Origin: Gemmataceae bacterium
GTDB lineage: Bacteria > Planctomycetota > Planctomycetia > Gemmatales > Gemmataceae
Direction of reading: 5' to 3'
DNA length: 8,613 nt
Assembly (NCBI GenBank): GCA_947490035.1
Contig: CANLGS010000123.1
Coordinates: 1 to 8,613, forward strand
Part shown: positions 1-6,775 of the stretch, piece by piece
How positions within the stretch are numbered: the stretch's first letter is position 1
Layout of the letters: the number at the start of each line of letters is the position of its first letter
Translations under genes and position numbers: made by a program
The notes under the pieces: model-generated
The model's database searches: none
The model's input: the letters and a program-made list of their open reading frames with translations, nothing else
Told to the model about the DNA's origin: nothing

Positions 1-783
1 ACGCAACTGTTCTTCGAGGAGATTCTGAAGAACGACCTGAGCCTGACGAACTTCGTCCAGTCGGACTGGGGCTACTTGAACCAGCGACTCGCGCAGCACT
101 ACGGCATCTCCGGCGTGGCAGGCGGCGAGTTGCGGAAGATGAAGCTGCCGCCCGACAGTCACCGCGGCGGAGTTCTCACGCAAGCCGCCATCCTGAAGGT
201 GACCGCGAACGGCACCAGCACGTCGCCGATCCTTCGCGGCAAGTGGGTGCTCGACAAGATCGTCGGGCTGCCGCCGACGCCACCGCCGCCGGACACACCG
301 GGCATCGAACCTGACATTCGCGGTGCCACGACCATCCGGCAGCAACTCGACAAGCACCGCAACACGGCGGCGTGCACGGCGTGCCACAAGCACATCGACC
401 CGCCCGGCTTCGCGATGGAGACGTTCGACGTGATCGGCGGGTGGCGCGACTTCTACCGCACCACGCGCGGCAAGCCGGTCGATCTCGCGAACTACCCCGG
501 GAGGAAGATTCTCCGCGGGCTGGATGTCGAACAAGGGGGCGAGACGCCAACCGGCAAGCCGTTCAAGAACATCGACGATTACAAACTGGTGCTGCTCGCG
601 GACAAGGATCAGTTGGCGCGGAACCTCGCGCAGAAGCTGATCGTCTACGGCACCGGGACCGACATCCAGTTCGCCGACCGCGAGGTGGTCGAGGCGCTCG
701 TGGCGAAGTCGCGCGCGAAGGATTACGCATTTCGCGCGCTCGTTCACGATGTGGTGCAGAGCCGCGCGTTTTTGAACAAGTAG
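1..783 (+). CDS. DUF1592/DUF1588/DUF1585 cytochrome-like protein, 3' part
   Basis: The gene is open from base 1 and ends at TAG 781-783, so only the last 260 residues are visible; the true start is upstream of the window. Residues 1 to about 30 (FFEEILKNDLSLTNFV followed by YLNQRLAQHYGI) match the end of DUF1592 (PSD4). Residues about 37-145 match DUF1588 (PSCyt3): a conserved GGVLTQAAIL start, a proline-rich loop PPTPPPPDTPG, and a haem-type CTACH motif (C125, C128, H129; bases 373-387) followed by DPPGFAMETFD. Residues about 185-258 match DUF1585 (PSD2). Family members are large exported planctomycete proteins with an N-terminal cytochrome-type domain, assumed to bind haem covalently; their reaction is not established. 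The gene lies 136 nt upstream of a DUF1552 gene on the same strand, the usual pairing in planctomycetes, which suggests a shared function. No frameshift is seen in the visible part. Confidence 0.9.
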   Translation, partial: TQLFFEEILKNDLSLTNFVQSDWGYLNQRLAQHYGISGVAGGELRKMKLPPDSHRGGVLTQAAILKVTANGTSTSPILRGKWVLDKIVGLPPTPPPPDTPGIEPDIRGATTIRQQLDKHRNTAACTACHKHIDPPGFAMETFDVIGGWRDFYRTTRGKPVDLANYPGRKILRGLDVEQGGETPTGKPFKNIDDYKLVLLADKDQLARNLAQKLIVYGTGTDIQFADREVVEALVAKSRAKDYAFRALVHDVVQSRAFLNK

Positions 784-888
784 GTGCCGCTTGCCGAGCG
801 GCACGGGCTAGCCCGCGTGCGCGCGACGCGGGCGCCCGTGGGATGATCGCGTGAGGCTAGCCCGTGCCGCTCGGCAAGCGGCACCTAC
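780..888. repeat. Perfect 34-bp inverted repeat overlapping a stop codon
   Basis: Bases 780-813 and 855-888 are exact reverse complements (34/34) around a 41-nt centre. The left arm covers the last base of the final sense codon and the TAG stop of the DUF1588 gene. Each arm holds its own hairpin: GTGCCGCT (784-791) pairs with AGCGGCAC (797-804) around a 5-nt loop, and GGGCTAGCCC (805-814) is a perfect palindrome. The centre has a further stem, GCCCGCGT (811-818) with ACGCGGGC (826-833). In RNA the whole element could form a very stable hairpin acting as an attenuator, an RNase III-type processing site or a 3' end protector. There is no T-tract after it, so it is not a classic intrinsic terminator. 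It resembles the dispersed palindromic repeats of planctomycete genomes. Confidence 0.9.
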
Positions 889-909
889 CCAATTCAATGA
901 CACCCCGAC

Positions 910-913
910 GGAG
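910..913 (+). promoter_or_regulatory. Ribosome binding site fixing the DUF1552 start
   Basis: GGAG lies 6 nt upstream of ATG 920. The same frame is open further upstream to a GTG at 851, but that codon has no comparable site, and translating from it would read through the right arm of the inverted repeat. The peptide starting at 920 begins directly with a twin-arginine signal, so ATG 920 is preferred. Confidence 0.7.
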
Positions 914-919
914 ACCGCC

Positions 920-2176
920 ATGCCTCTCCACCGCCGCACGTTCCTCCGCGCCGGGGGAGTGGTCATCGGCTTGCCCCTGCTCGACGCGATGATGCCCACC
1001 GGCCGCGGCGCCGAGGCGAAAGCCGACGCCATGCGCGCGAAGCGGATGCTCCTCATCAGCCGACCACTGAGCCTCCACACGCCAAATCTGTTCCCGACGA
1101 AGGCGGGCAAGGACTACGAAGTCACGCCGCTGCTGAAGCCGCTGCAAGACCACCGCGACCGCTTCACGGTGTTCTCCGGCATGTCGCACCGCGGGTACAG
1201 CGCCGGGCACGGCGCCGATGTCGCGCTCTACACCGGCGTGTCACCCGAAGGCATGCGCCCCGGCGACCTGCGGAACACCGTCTCGCTCGATCAGGAGGTC
1301 GCGGCGAAGCTCGGCGGCGACACGCGGTTCGCGTCGCTGCAACTCGGCGGCGGTGATATGTCGTGGAACCGCAAGGGCGTGAAACTGCCTTCCGAGTCGC
1401 AGGCGTCGCGCGCGTTCAAGGCCATGTTCACCGACGGCACGCCGGCCGAAGTCGCCCGCGAGGTCGAGCGCATCCAGACGGGCCAGAGCATCCTCGACGG
1501 CGTGCGCGACCAGGCGAAGGCGCTCGCCACAAACCTCGGCCCGGCCGACCGCGAGCGGTTGGACCTGATGCTCACGTCGATCCGCGAGGCCGAACAGCGG
1601 CTCCAGCAGGATCAGGCGTGGGTGAAGAAGCCCAAAGTGACCGCGAAGCCGATCACCGACGACCACCAGAACGACGGCAAGATGCTCGAACGCGAGCGCC
1701 AGTGGTACGACCTGACCCACCTCGCGCTCCAGACCGACTCGTCGCGCGCGATCAGCTTGTACCTGTGGTCGCACAACGAGCGGCTCGACGTGCCGGGCCT
1801 CACGCTCGCGCACCACGACGCCTCGCACCACGGGCAGGACGACGCCAAGCTGAAGCAACTCGCGATCATCGAAGAAGCGGAGATGAAGCTGTTCGCCGAC
1901 TTCCTCGGCAAGCTGAAGGCGACCGACGACGGCGGCACGCCCTTGCTCGACCGCACCGCGATCGTCCACGCGAGCAGCATGGGCAACGCGTCCGCTCACA
2001 CGAACGACAACCTGCCGGTGATCCTGGCCGGCGGCGGGTTCAAGCACGCCGGGCACGTCGCGTTCGACCGGAAGAACAACAAGCCGATGTCGAACCTGTT
2101 CGTGCGGATGCTTCAGCAGATGGGGCTTGAGATGGACAAGTTCGGCAGCAGCACCGGCGTGTTGTCCGAGGTGTAG
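920..2176 (+). CDS. DUF1552 (HXXSHH motif) Tat-exported protein
   Basis: A 418-residue protein from ATG 920 to TAG 2174-2176. The N-terminus (MPLHRRTFLRAGG, then a hydrophobic stretch to about residue 30) is a twin-arginine export signal, implying that the protein is exported folded, perhaps with a cofactor. The rest matches DUF1552 (PF07586) over its usual length. It carries the family's diagnostic HXXSHH motif as HDASHH at residues 299-304 (bases 1814-1831), and a second conserved block, SMGNASAHTNDNLPVILAGG, with H360. Clustered histidines suggest metal binding, but this is inference; the biochemical role is unknown. A helical, charged region at roughly residues 170-240 probably forms a coiled or helical insert. 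The gene follows a DUF1592/1588/1585 gene, the common planctomycete arrangement, and the two are probably co-transcribed, with the hairpin at 780-888 between them. Confidence 0.92.
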   Translation: MPLHRRTFLRAGGVVIGLPLLDAMMPTGRGAEAKADAMRAKRMLLISRPLSLHTPNLFPTKAGKDYEVTPLLKPLQDHRDRFTVFSGMSHRGYSAGHGADVALYTGVSPEGMRPGDLRNTVSLDQEVAAKLGGDTRFASLQLGGGDMSWNRKGVKLPSESQASRAFKAMFTDGTPAEVAREVERIQTGQSILDGVRDQAKALATNLGPADRERLDLMLTSIREAEQRLQQDQAWVKKPKVTAKPITDDHQNDGKMLERERQWYDLTHLALQTDSSRAISLYLWSHNERLDVPGLTLAHHDASHHGQDDAKLKQLAIIEEAEMKLFADFLGKLKATDDGGTPLLDRTAIVHASSMGNASAHTNDNLPVILAGGGFKHAGHVAFDRKNNKPMSNLFVRMLQQMGLEMDKFGSSTGVLSEV

Positions 2177-2213
2177 TTGCTCGGTTGAATCTGTCGTGGG
2201 TGCGAGAAGAGAA

Positions 2214-2403
2214 GAGAAGACCCCTCACCCGTCCGCGAAGCGCGGCCGACCTCTCCCCGCAGAGCCGGGGCGAGGTGGGGATCGCCCGTGCTTCCGTGCG
2301 ACGATCCGCCGCGCAACGTCTGAAGAGAAGACCGTGCGCCCCACCTCGCCCCGGCTTTGCGGGGCGAGGTCGCCGCGCTTCGCGGCGGGTGAGGGGTCTT
2401 CTC
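2214..2403. repeat. Long inverted repeat between convergent genes
   Basis: This fills most of the 303-base gap between the convergent DUF1552 gene and the haem protein gene. The arms 2214-2280 and 2339-2403 are imperfect reverse complements (67 and 65 nt) around a 58-nt centre. Both start with GAGAAGACCCCTCACCC when read inward. Inner hairpins are visible: CGCCGCG (2371-2377) with CGCGGCG (2381-2387) around CTT, and CCCC/GGGG stems at about 2255-2270 and 2349-2364. I recognise this CCCTCACCC...CGAGGTGGGG type as a frequent dispersed repeat in Gemmata-like genomes (recollection, not searched). Its position suggests a two-way transcription barrier, although it has no T-tract. A partial third copy of the arm's outer edge, GAAGAGAAGACC, appears at 2322-2333 in the centre. 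I see nothing recognisable in the flanks 2177-2213 and 2404-2479. Confidence 0.9.
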
Positions 2404-2479
2404 GTCACGCTACTTCAAAGAACGTCAGCGACTGGGTGCGTCCCAAGTCGTTGCCGACCGTTACTCAGCAACCCTCGTG

Positions 2480-5400
2480 TCACTTCTCCATCGCATGAAT
2501 CGTGTTGTGGATTACCCCGACGACTGCGCGGCCGTCGGTGCCCTTCACGCGGTACTTGACCTCCATGCCCCACGTCGGCGCCAGGTCCGCGATGTCCAGG
2601 CGCACCGTCTTCCCGTCCGCGGACACGGTCGCCTTCGACACGGTCAGCGTCTTCTCGTCGATGTGCTTCGAGCCGTACTGCAGGCTGCGTTTCAAGCCCC
2701 ACACCTTCACCTCGTAGTTCTTCGGGTCGGCGGCGCTCTTCGCGTCGAGCGCGTCGGTGAACGTCACCTCCACCGCGCCGGCTTTCGCCTTCAGCCCCAC
2801 GGGCAGGTCGGTCGGCTTGCCGGTGTACCGGACGCGGTAGAACCCGCCCGGCGCGGTCTGGTTCCCGGCCCACGCGAACATGCCGCAGACGTAGAGTTGG
2901 CCGTCGGTCGGGTGGAACCGTGGACGCATGATGCCGGTGGGGAACGTCGGTAGCGGTAGCGCGCACATGCCGCCTTGCGCCTGCCCGTTCACGAGTTCGT
3001 GCGGCACGACGTAAATCTTCCCGTGCCCGTAAGACGTGTTCAGCAGCGAACCCTTGAGCGGTCCCCACTTGTCGCCTGTCACCCAAATCAGTTCCGCGGG
3101 CGAGCGGTCGAAGGCGTTGGTGATCCAACACAGCGGCTGCTTCATCGCGGCGTCCGCCGTGTCGGTGCGGTCGGTGTAGCCCCACATGTTGCCGTAGAAC
3201 CCGCCCTTCTCGACGAGGTTGATGCGGTTCTTCGGCGTCCAGAAGCCCTCCTGATCCGTCACGAAGAACGTGCCGTCCGGGTTCAGGCAGACGCCGTTCG
3301 CGGCGCGGAAGCCGGTCGCGATGATCTCCGTCTTCGCGCCGTCCTTCGTCACCTTCAAGAGTGTGCCGTGGTGTGGCACGAGCGCCGGGAGTGCGTGCCG
3401 GCCGCTCTTGGCGTAGTAGAAGTTGCCGTCGGCGTCGGTCTGCAAGCCCATCGCGAACTCGTGGAAGTGTTCGGTTACCTGATGGTCGTTGTTGAAGCAC
3501 TCGTAGAAGTCGGTTTCGCCGTCATTGTTCAAGTCGCGCAACTTGACGATCTGATCGCGGCAGCAGACGAAGATGGCGCCGTCGCGGAACTTCAGCCCGA
3601 GCGGCTGGAACAGGCCCGACGCGATGCGCTGCCACGTCAACCCGGCTTCCGGCTTGTCGATGCCGCCGACGAGCCACACGTCGCCGTCCCACGAGCAGAC
3701 GGCCATCCGCTTGCCGTCCGGGTAGAAGTCGAACCCGGTCAGCCGCAGTTGTGCGTTCCACGGGTTGCGCTCCGGCAGGCCGAACGTGTCCACCGCGAAC
3801 GGCCCGTCGTTCTTGCCGATTGTGACTGGCGCCTTGAGCACCTCCGGCCAGCGCTTCGGCCCGCCCTTCGTGAGCGGTTCCAGCGCACGCGGTGCCGGCG
3901 TGGTCTTGGCGAACGCCTTCAGCGCGGCCGCGTCGCTCTTCGCGAGCAGCACCTTCACGCGCGTCGGCGTCGCGCCCGCGGGGATGCGGAGGAGCGTGAA
4001 CCCGTCGCGCTCTTCCAGTGACACGCGGTTGTCACCCGTCACCGCGACCGCCACGCCGGTCGGGGCGACGCGCGCGGTCAACTCGCGCGACGACTTGCCG
4101 ATTTCGAGCGTCCGCGTGAACACGACGCTCGCGCGGTCCGTTTCCGCGCCGGCGAGTTCCAGAACCGATGCGTCGCCCACGGTGTACGAGACGACGGTCT
4201 GGTCGCCGTAGTGGTAGACGCCTTTGAACTTCGCCCACTCCTTCGGGAGCGGGCCGTAGGGCCGCTTGTCGCGCCCGAGCGGGCGCGGGTCTTTGAAGCC
4301 ACCGGTCGCGGGGTCCGCCCAGCCGGGGCCGACCGGGTTCGCGACGTGAACCTCACCCGCGAGCTTCGGGTGAATCTGATGCTGGCCGTTGAAGTGAATC
4401 CCCTTCCAGTCGATGAAATTGTCGCCGCTCCACCCCGCGGCGAACCGCATCGTGTCGTGGTCGAAGAGCGCCCACCGGTTGCCGCGCGACACGCCGCCGG
4501 CCCCGGCGTCGAGACGAACGGCGATGCCCTTGTACGCGAAGTCCGGCCCCGGCCCGCCGACCGCGTAGGTGTTCATCAAACTCGGACCGTAGTCCATCAG
4601 CACCCACGGTTCGACGTTGACCGCGACTGGGCCGAACTCGTTCTTCTTCCCCGCCGGCAGTTTGGCGAAGTAGGCGTCGTCGGCCTTCGCGTACTGCGTC
4701 GGGTTGTGCGTCTTGAGGTACGTTTCGCGCAGGTAGTGGATGAGGTCGTACTTCTGCCGCGGCACCATCCACGTCTGCGGCGCCATCAGGCCGTAGCCGC
4801 GGGTGAGCGTCTGGTACAGGCTGTACGGGTCGCTGCCGTTCTTGAAGGTGTGCGCGGCGAACTTCGGCGACGTGGGCAGCGAGCCTTCTTGATCTTTCGT
4901 GCCGTGGCAATTCGCGCACACGCGGGTGTAGATCGCCTCGCCGCGCTTCAGCGCCTTGTCGTCCCACGCGCGAATAAGACCGGCGTGGTCGATGTCCTTC
5001 TCGTACTCGGGAACGACGAGTGCGGTGACGGCGGGGCGCAGTTCCTTCGCGCGTGCCGGCCCGCCCTCCGCGACTTCGATGAGGTACTTCACGAGGTCGA
5101 GGAATTGCTGCCGGTCCGAGAGCAGGTTCGCCAGCCCTTCGGGCATGAGCGATTTGTTGCTCGTCGTGCGCTTCTCGATGTCGGCTTTCGCGATCACGAT
5201 CCGCTTGCCGTTCGCGGACGGGTCGATGAGCGTGATCGCCGCGGGCGTCTCCTCCGCGACAAGCCCGGTGACGGTGCGTTCGTCCTTCGTCGTGATGACG
5301 ACCGATTCGTAACCCTTCTTCAGCACCTTCGAGGGGAGCAGCACCGACTCGACCAGATACTCCGCGGTGGCTTCTTTGCCGGCCTTCGCGATGTCCGGGC

Positions 5401-5626
5401 CGAGTTGCGTGCCGGTTTCGGCGTCGTGGCATTTCGCGCAGGTGAGGAACGGCTGGAAGAACAGCACCGCCCCGCGACCGGCGTCGCCGCGTTCGCGCGC
5501 GGCCTGCGCGAGATCGGCCACGGGTTCCTTCGCGAGCTGCGCCTGAAGCTGTGGCGGGTCCGCGCACAGCACCGGCGCGTTGAACGACAGCACCAGCAAC
5601 CCCGCGAGCGACGGGCGAGCGAACAT
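2480..5626 (-). CDS. Secreted two-haem (CxxCH) beta-propeller protein, DUF6797-like
   Basis: A 1048-residue protein from ATG 5626 to TGA at 2480-2482. An SPase I-type signal peptide spans about residues 1-22. Residues about 45-188 form a Pirellula/Verrucomicrobium-type haem-binding domain (TIGR02603-like): CAKCH at 63-67, LGPDIAKAG, SVLLPSK, SLMPEGL with possible ligand M161, and DLVKYL. Residues about 225-305 are a second cytochrome c domain with CANCH at 237-241 and possible Met ligand M281. Residues about 320-520 resemble DUF6797 (PWVLMDYGPSL, then GVYHYGDQTVVSYTVGD). Residues about 620-930 look like a sorbosone-dehydrogenase/SMP-30-type beta-propeller, with repeated blade motifs and an EF-hand-like loop DLNNDGETD (698-706). 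Residues about 935-1048 form a beta-rich C-terminal domain ending in a TIHAMEK tail. A likely role is oxidation of a sugar or similar compound, passing electrons to the haems; the substrate is unknown. It runs against its neighbours and is probably transcribed alone. Confidence 0.9.
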   Translation of the reverse strand: MFARPSLAGLLVLSFNAPVLCADPPQLQAQLAKEPVADLAQAARERGDAGRGAVLFFQPFLTCAKCHDAETGTQLGPDIAKAGKEATAEYLVESVLLPSKVLKKGYESVVITTKDERTVTGLVAEETPAAITLIDPSANGKRIVIAKADIEKRTTSNKSLMPEGLANLLSDRQQFLDLVKYLIEVAEGGPARAKELRPAVTALVVPEYEKDIDHAGLIRAWDDKALKRGEAIYTRVCANCHGTKDQEGSLPTSPKFAAHTFKNGSDPYSLYQTLTRGYGLMAPQTWMVPRQKYDLIHYLRETYLKTHNPTQYAKADDAYFAKLPAGKKNEFGPVAVNVEPWVLMDYGPSLMNTYAVGGPGPDFAYKGIAVRLDAGAGGVSRGNRWALFDHDTMRFAAGWSGDNFIDWKGIHFNGQHQIHPKLAGEVHVANPVGPGWADPATGGFKDPRPLGRDKRPYGPLPKEWAKFKGVYHYGDQTVVSYTVGDASVLELAGAETDRASVVFTRTLEIGKSSRELTARVAPTGVAVAVTGDNRVSLEERDGFTLLRIPAGATPTRVKVLLAKSDAAALKAFAKTTPAPRALEPLTKGGPKRWPEVLKAPVTIGKNDGPFAVDTFGLPERNPWNAQLRLTGFDFYPDGKRMAVCSWDGDVWLVGGIDKPEAGLTWQRIASGLFQPLGLKFRDGAIFVCCRDQIVKLRDLNNDGETDFYECFNNDHQVTEHFHEFAMGLQTDADGNFYYAKSGRHALPALVPHHGTLLKVTKDGAKTEIIATGFRAANGVCLNPDGTFFVTDQEGFWTPKNRINLVEKGGFYGNMWGYTDRTDTADAAMKQPLCWITNAFDRSPAELIWVTGDKWGPLKGSLLNTSYGHGKIYVVPHELVNGQAQGGMCALPLPTFPTGIMRPRFHPTDGQLYVCGMFAWAGNQTAPGGFYRVRYTGKPTDLPVGLKAKAGAVEVTFTDALDAKSAADPKNYEVKVWGLKRSLQYGSKHIDEKTLTVSKATVSADGKTVRLDIADLAPTWGMEVKYRVKGTDGRAVVGVIHNTIHAMEK

Positions 5627-5633
5627 TCGGCGA

Positions 5634-5638
5634 TCCTC
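5634..5638 (-). promoter_or_regulatory. Ribosome binding site of the two-haem protein gene
   Basis: On the minus strand GAGGA lies 7 nt before ATG 5626, followed by a clear signal peptide; this supports the chosen start. The site sits only 8 nt from the edge of the inverted repeat at 5646-5822, so any transcript starting beyond the repeat would carry a highly structured leader just upstream of it. Confidence 0.7.
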
Positions 5639-5645
5639 GTTAGGA

Positions 5646-5822
5646 GTTACGCAGTCGCCGCTTGGCCTTCGGCACAGGGCTTCCGCCCTGTGCTACAAAC
5701 GGCGACCCCTCCGGGGTGCAAAGGCAAAGACCGGCGTGTCTTCTCTTCGCCCCAGAGGGGCCGTCGTCTGTAGCACAGGGCGGCGAGCACCAGTGACCAA
5801 AGCGAAAAGCCAACTGCGTAAC
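5646..5822. repeat. Large imperfect inverted repeat between divergent genes
   Basis: The outer ends match exactly: GTTACGCAGT (5646-5655) and its reverse complement (5813-5822). Further in, 5683-5718 and 5748-5783 are reverse complements at 31 of 36 positions, and all five differences are transitions. The first 15 of those positions match without a mismatch. The left arm contains a separate hairpin, GCACAGGGC (5672-5680) with GCCCTGTGC (5685-5693) around TTCC. At the tip, AAGAC (5727-5731) pairs with GTCTT (5738-5742). The element lies 19 nt upstream of the haem protein's ATG and 79 nt upstream of the zincin gene. It therefore occupies most of the shared divergent promoter region. The GCACAGGGC-TTCC-GCCCTGTGC unit is of a type I know as common in planctomycete intergenic DNA (recollection). 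Confidence 0.85.
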
Positions 5823-5901
5823 TGCGATCCTTGTTCTGTGTGTCGAAACGGCGTGGTATCATCGTAGCCGCCCGAACTCGTCCCGCAACCGAGACGTTCA
5901 C

Positions 5902-6645
5902 ATGACAGCCCCACGAGCCGCGATTCTCCTCTGTCTCTGCTTCATCGGCGCACCAGTTCGCGCCGACGACCCGCCGAAGGCGAAGCCGGAGCCGGCGAAG
6001 CCGACCTCGCACACGGAGAAAAAGCTCGAAGGGTGGACGATTCGCGTCGATGACCGGTTGCTGAAGGCGCCCGACGACGAGTTGGGCACGCGCGCGCTCA
6101 AGTTCCTCGAAAACAAGTTGAGCGACATCAAGGTTGTCGTGCCGGCGGACAAGTTGAAGAAGTTGCAGGCGGTGACTATCGTTCTCGACCTGACGCACGG
6201 CAACCTCGGCCCGATGCAGTACCACCCCGATGCGGGCTGGCTCAAAGCGAACGGCTACTCGGCCGATCTCGCGAAGTGCGTCCACCTGCCGCGCGCGGCC
6301 GATGTCGCCACCAAGCGGAACATCAACGAGCAACCGTGGGTGATTCTCCACGAACTGGCGCACGCTTACCACGATCAGGTGTTGGGCTTCGACGAGCCTC
6401 GCGTGAAGGAGGTGTTCGAGAAGTACAAGAAGAGCGGTCGCGGCGAGAAGACGCTGCTGTACGACGGCCGACGCGTGAAGCACTACGCACTGACCAACCA
6501 CAAGGAGTTCTTCGCGGAGATGACCGAGAGCTACTTCGGCGCGAACGACTTCTTCCCGTTCAACCGGGCCGAGTTGAAGGAGAGCGAGCCGGACATTTAC
6601 GAACTGATGTCGCACGTCTGGGACGCGCCGCCCGCGAAGAAATGA
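5902..6645 (+). CDS. Secreted zincin-like (HEXXH) metallopeptidase-like protein
   Basis: A 247-residue protein from ATG 5902 to TGA 6643-6645. A signal peptide covers about residues 1-21 (hydrophobic core [13 protein letters not shown], likely cleavage after VRA), followed by a Lys/Pro-rich linker of about 20 residues. The domain from about residue 44 onward contains [16 protein letters not shown], a zincin zinc-binding HEXXH motif (H150, E151, H154). About 50 residues later comes [13 protein letters not shown], where E202 or E206 could supply the third zinc ligand, as in gluzincins such as the lethal-factor-like peptidases. All elements of an active peptidase seem present, but the substrate is unknown; a non-proteolytic zinc protein is possible. 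The Shine-Dalgarno sequence is weak (a GAGA about 7 nt upstream). The gene is divergent from the haem protein and 130 nt upstream of a sulfatase on the same strand; co-transcription is possible. Confidence 0.85.
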   Translation: MTAPRAAILLCLCFIGAPVRADDPPKAKPEPAKPTSHTEKKLEGWTIRVDDRLLKAPDDELGTRALKFLENKLSDIKVVVPADKLKKLQAVTIVLDLTHGNLGPMQYHPDAGWLKANGYSADLAKCVHLPRAADVATKRNINEQPWVILHELAHAYHDQVLGFDEPRVKEVFEKYKKSGRGEKTLLYDGRRVKHYALTNHKEFFAEMTESYFGANDFFPFNRAELKESEPDIYELMSHVWDAPPAKK

Positions 6646-6654
6646 CGCTCGCTC

Positions 6655-6763
6655 TTGGCGAGCGGGGGGCGTAAGCCCCCTGTTAAAGTTGTCCCTCTCG
6701 TCTCGCTTTCGTGCGATGGAATGTGTGCGTTTTAACAGGGGGCTTACGCCCCCCGCTCGCCAA
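6655..6763. repeat. Perfect 33-bp inverted repeat
   Basis: Bases 6655-6687 and 6731-6763 are exact reverse complements (33/33) around a 43-nt centre. Each arm contains its own hairpin; in the left arm GGGGGC (6665-6670) pairs with GCCCCC (6675-6680) around GTAA, a GNRA-type tetraloop. The plan (two perfect arms, about 42-nt centre, nested hairpin) closely parallels the element at 780-888, although the sequences are unrelated. It starts 9 nt after the zincin stop codon and ends 12 nt before the sulfatase start. It could attenuate or process a joint transcript. It lacks a terminal T-tract. Confidence 0.92.
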
Positions 6764-6770
6764 AGGCAGG
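6764..6770 (+). promoter_or_regulatory. Ribosome binding site fixing the sulfatase start
   Basis: AGGCAGG lies 5 nt before ATG 6776 and begins immediately after the inverted repeat. The frame stays open back to a GTG at 6689 inside the repeat's centre, but that start would add 29 residues encoded by repeat DNA ahead of an obvious signal peptide. ATG 6776 is therefore the better start. Confidence 0.6.
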
Positions 6771-6775
6771 ACTCC

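Noticed and set aside
780..888. Intrinsic terminator after the DUF1588 gene
   Set aside because: The hairpin is strong, but no T-run follows either arm and a co-directional partner gene lies directly downstream; kept as a repeat only.
2214..2403. CRISPR array or insertion sequence in the gap
   Set aside because: There are no regularly spaced direct repeats and no transposase frame; the pattern is a single inverted pair with nested palindromes.
2415..3500. 361-codon open frame on the minus strand overlapping the haem protein's C-terminal part
   Set aside because: It is a shifted-frame shadow of the real gene with very high Arg content and no domain signature.
4211..5773. Long open frame (520 codons) on the plus strand opposite the haem protein
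   Set aside because: It is antisense to a well-supported gene, is Arg/Val-rich with no recognisable motif, and is explained by the high GC third-position bias.
5831..5862. Possible sigma70-type promoter (TTGTTC and TATCAT) upstream of the zincin gene
   Set aside because: The spacer is 20 nt, well beyond the usual 16-18, and planctomycete promoter rules are poorly known; the match is too weak to list.
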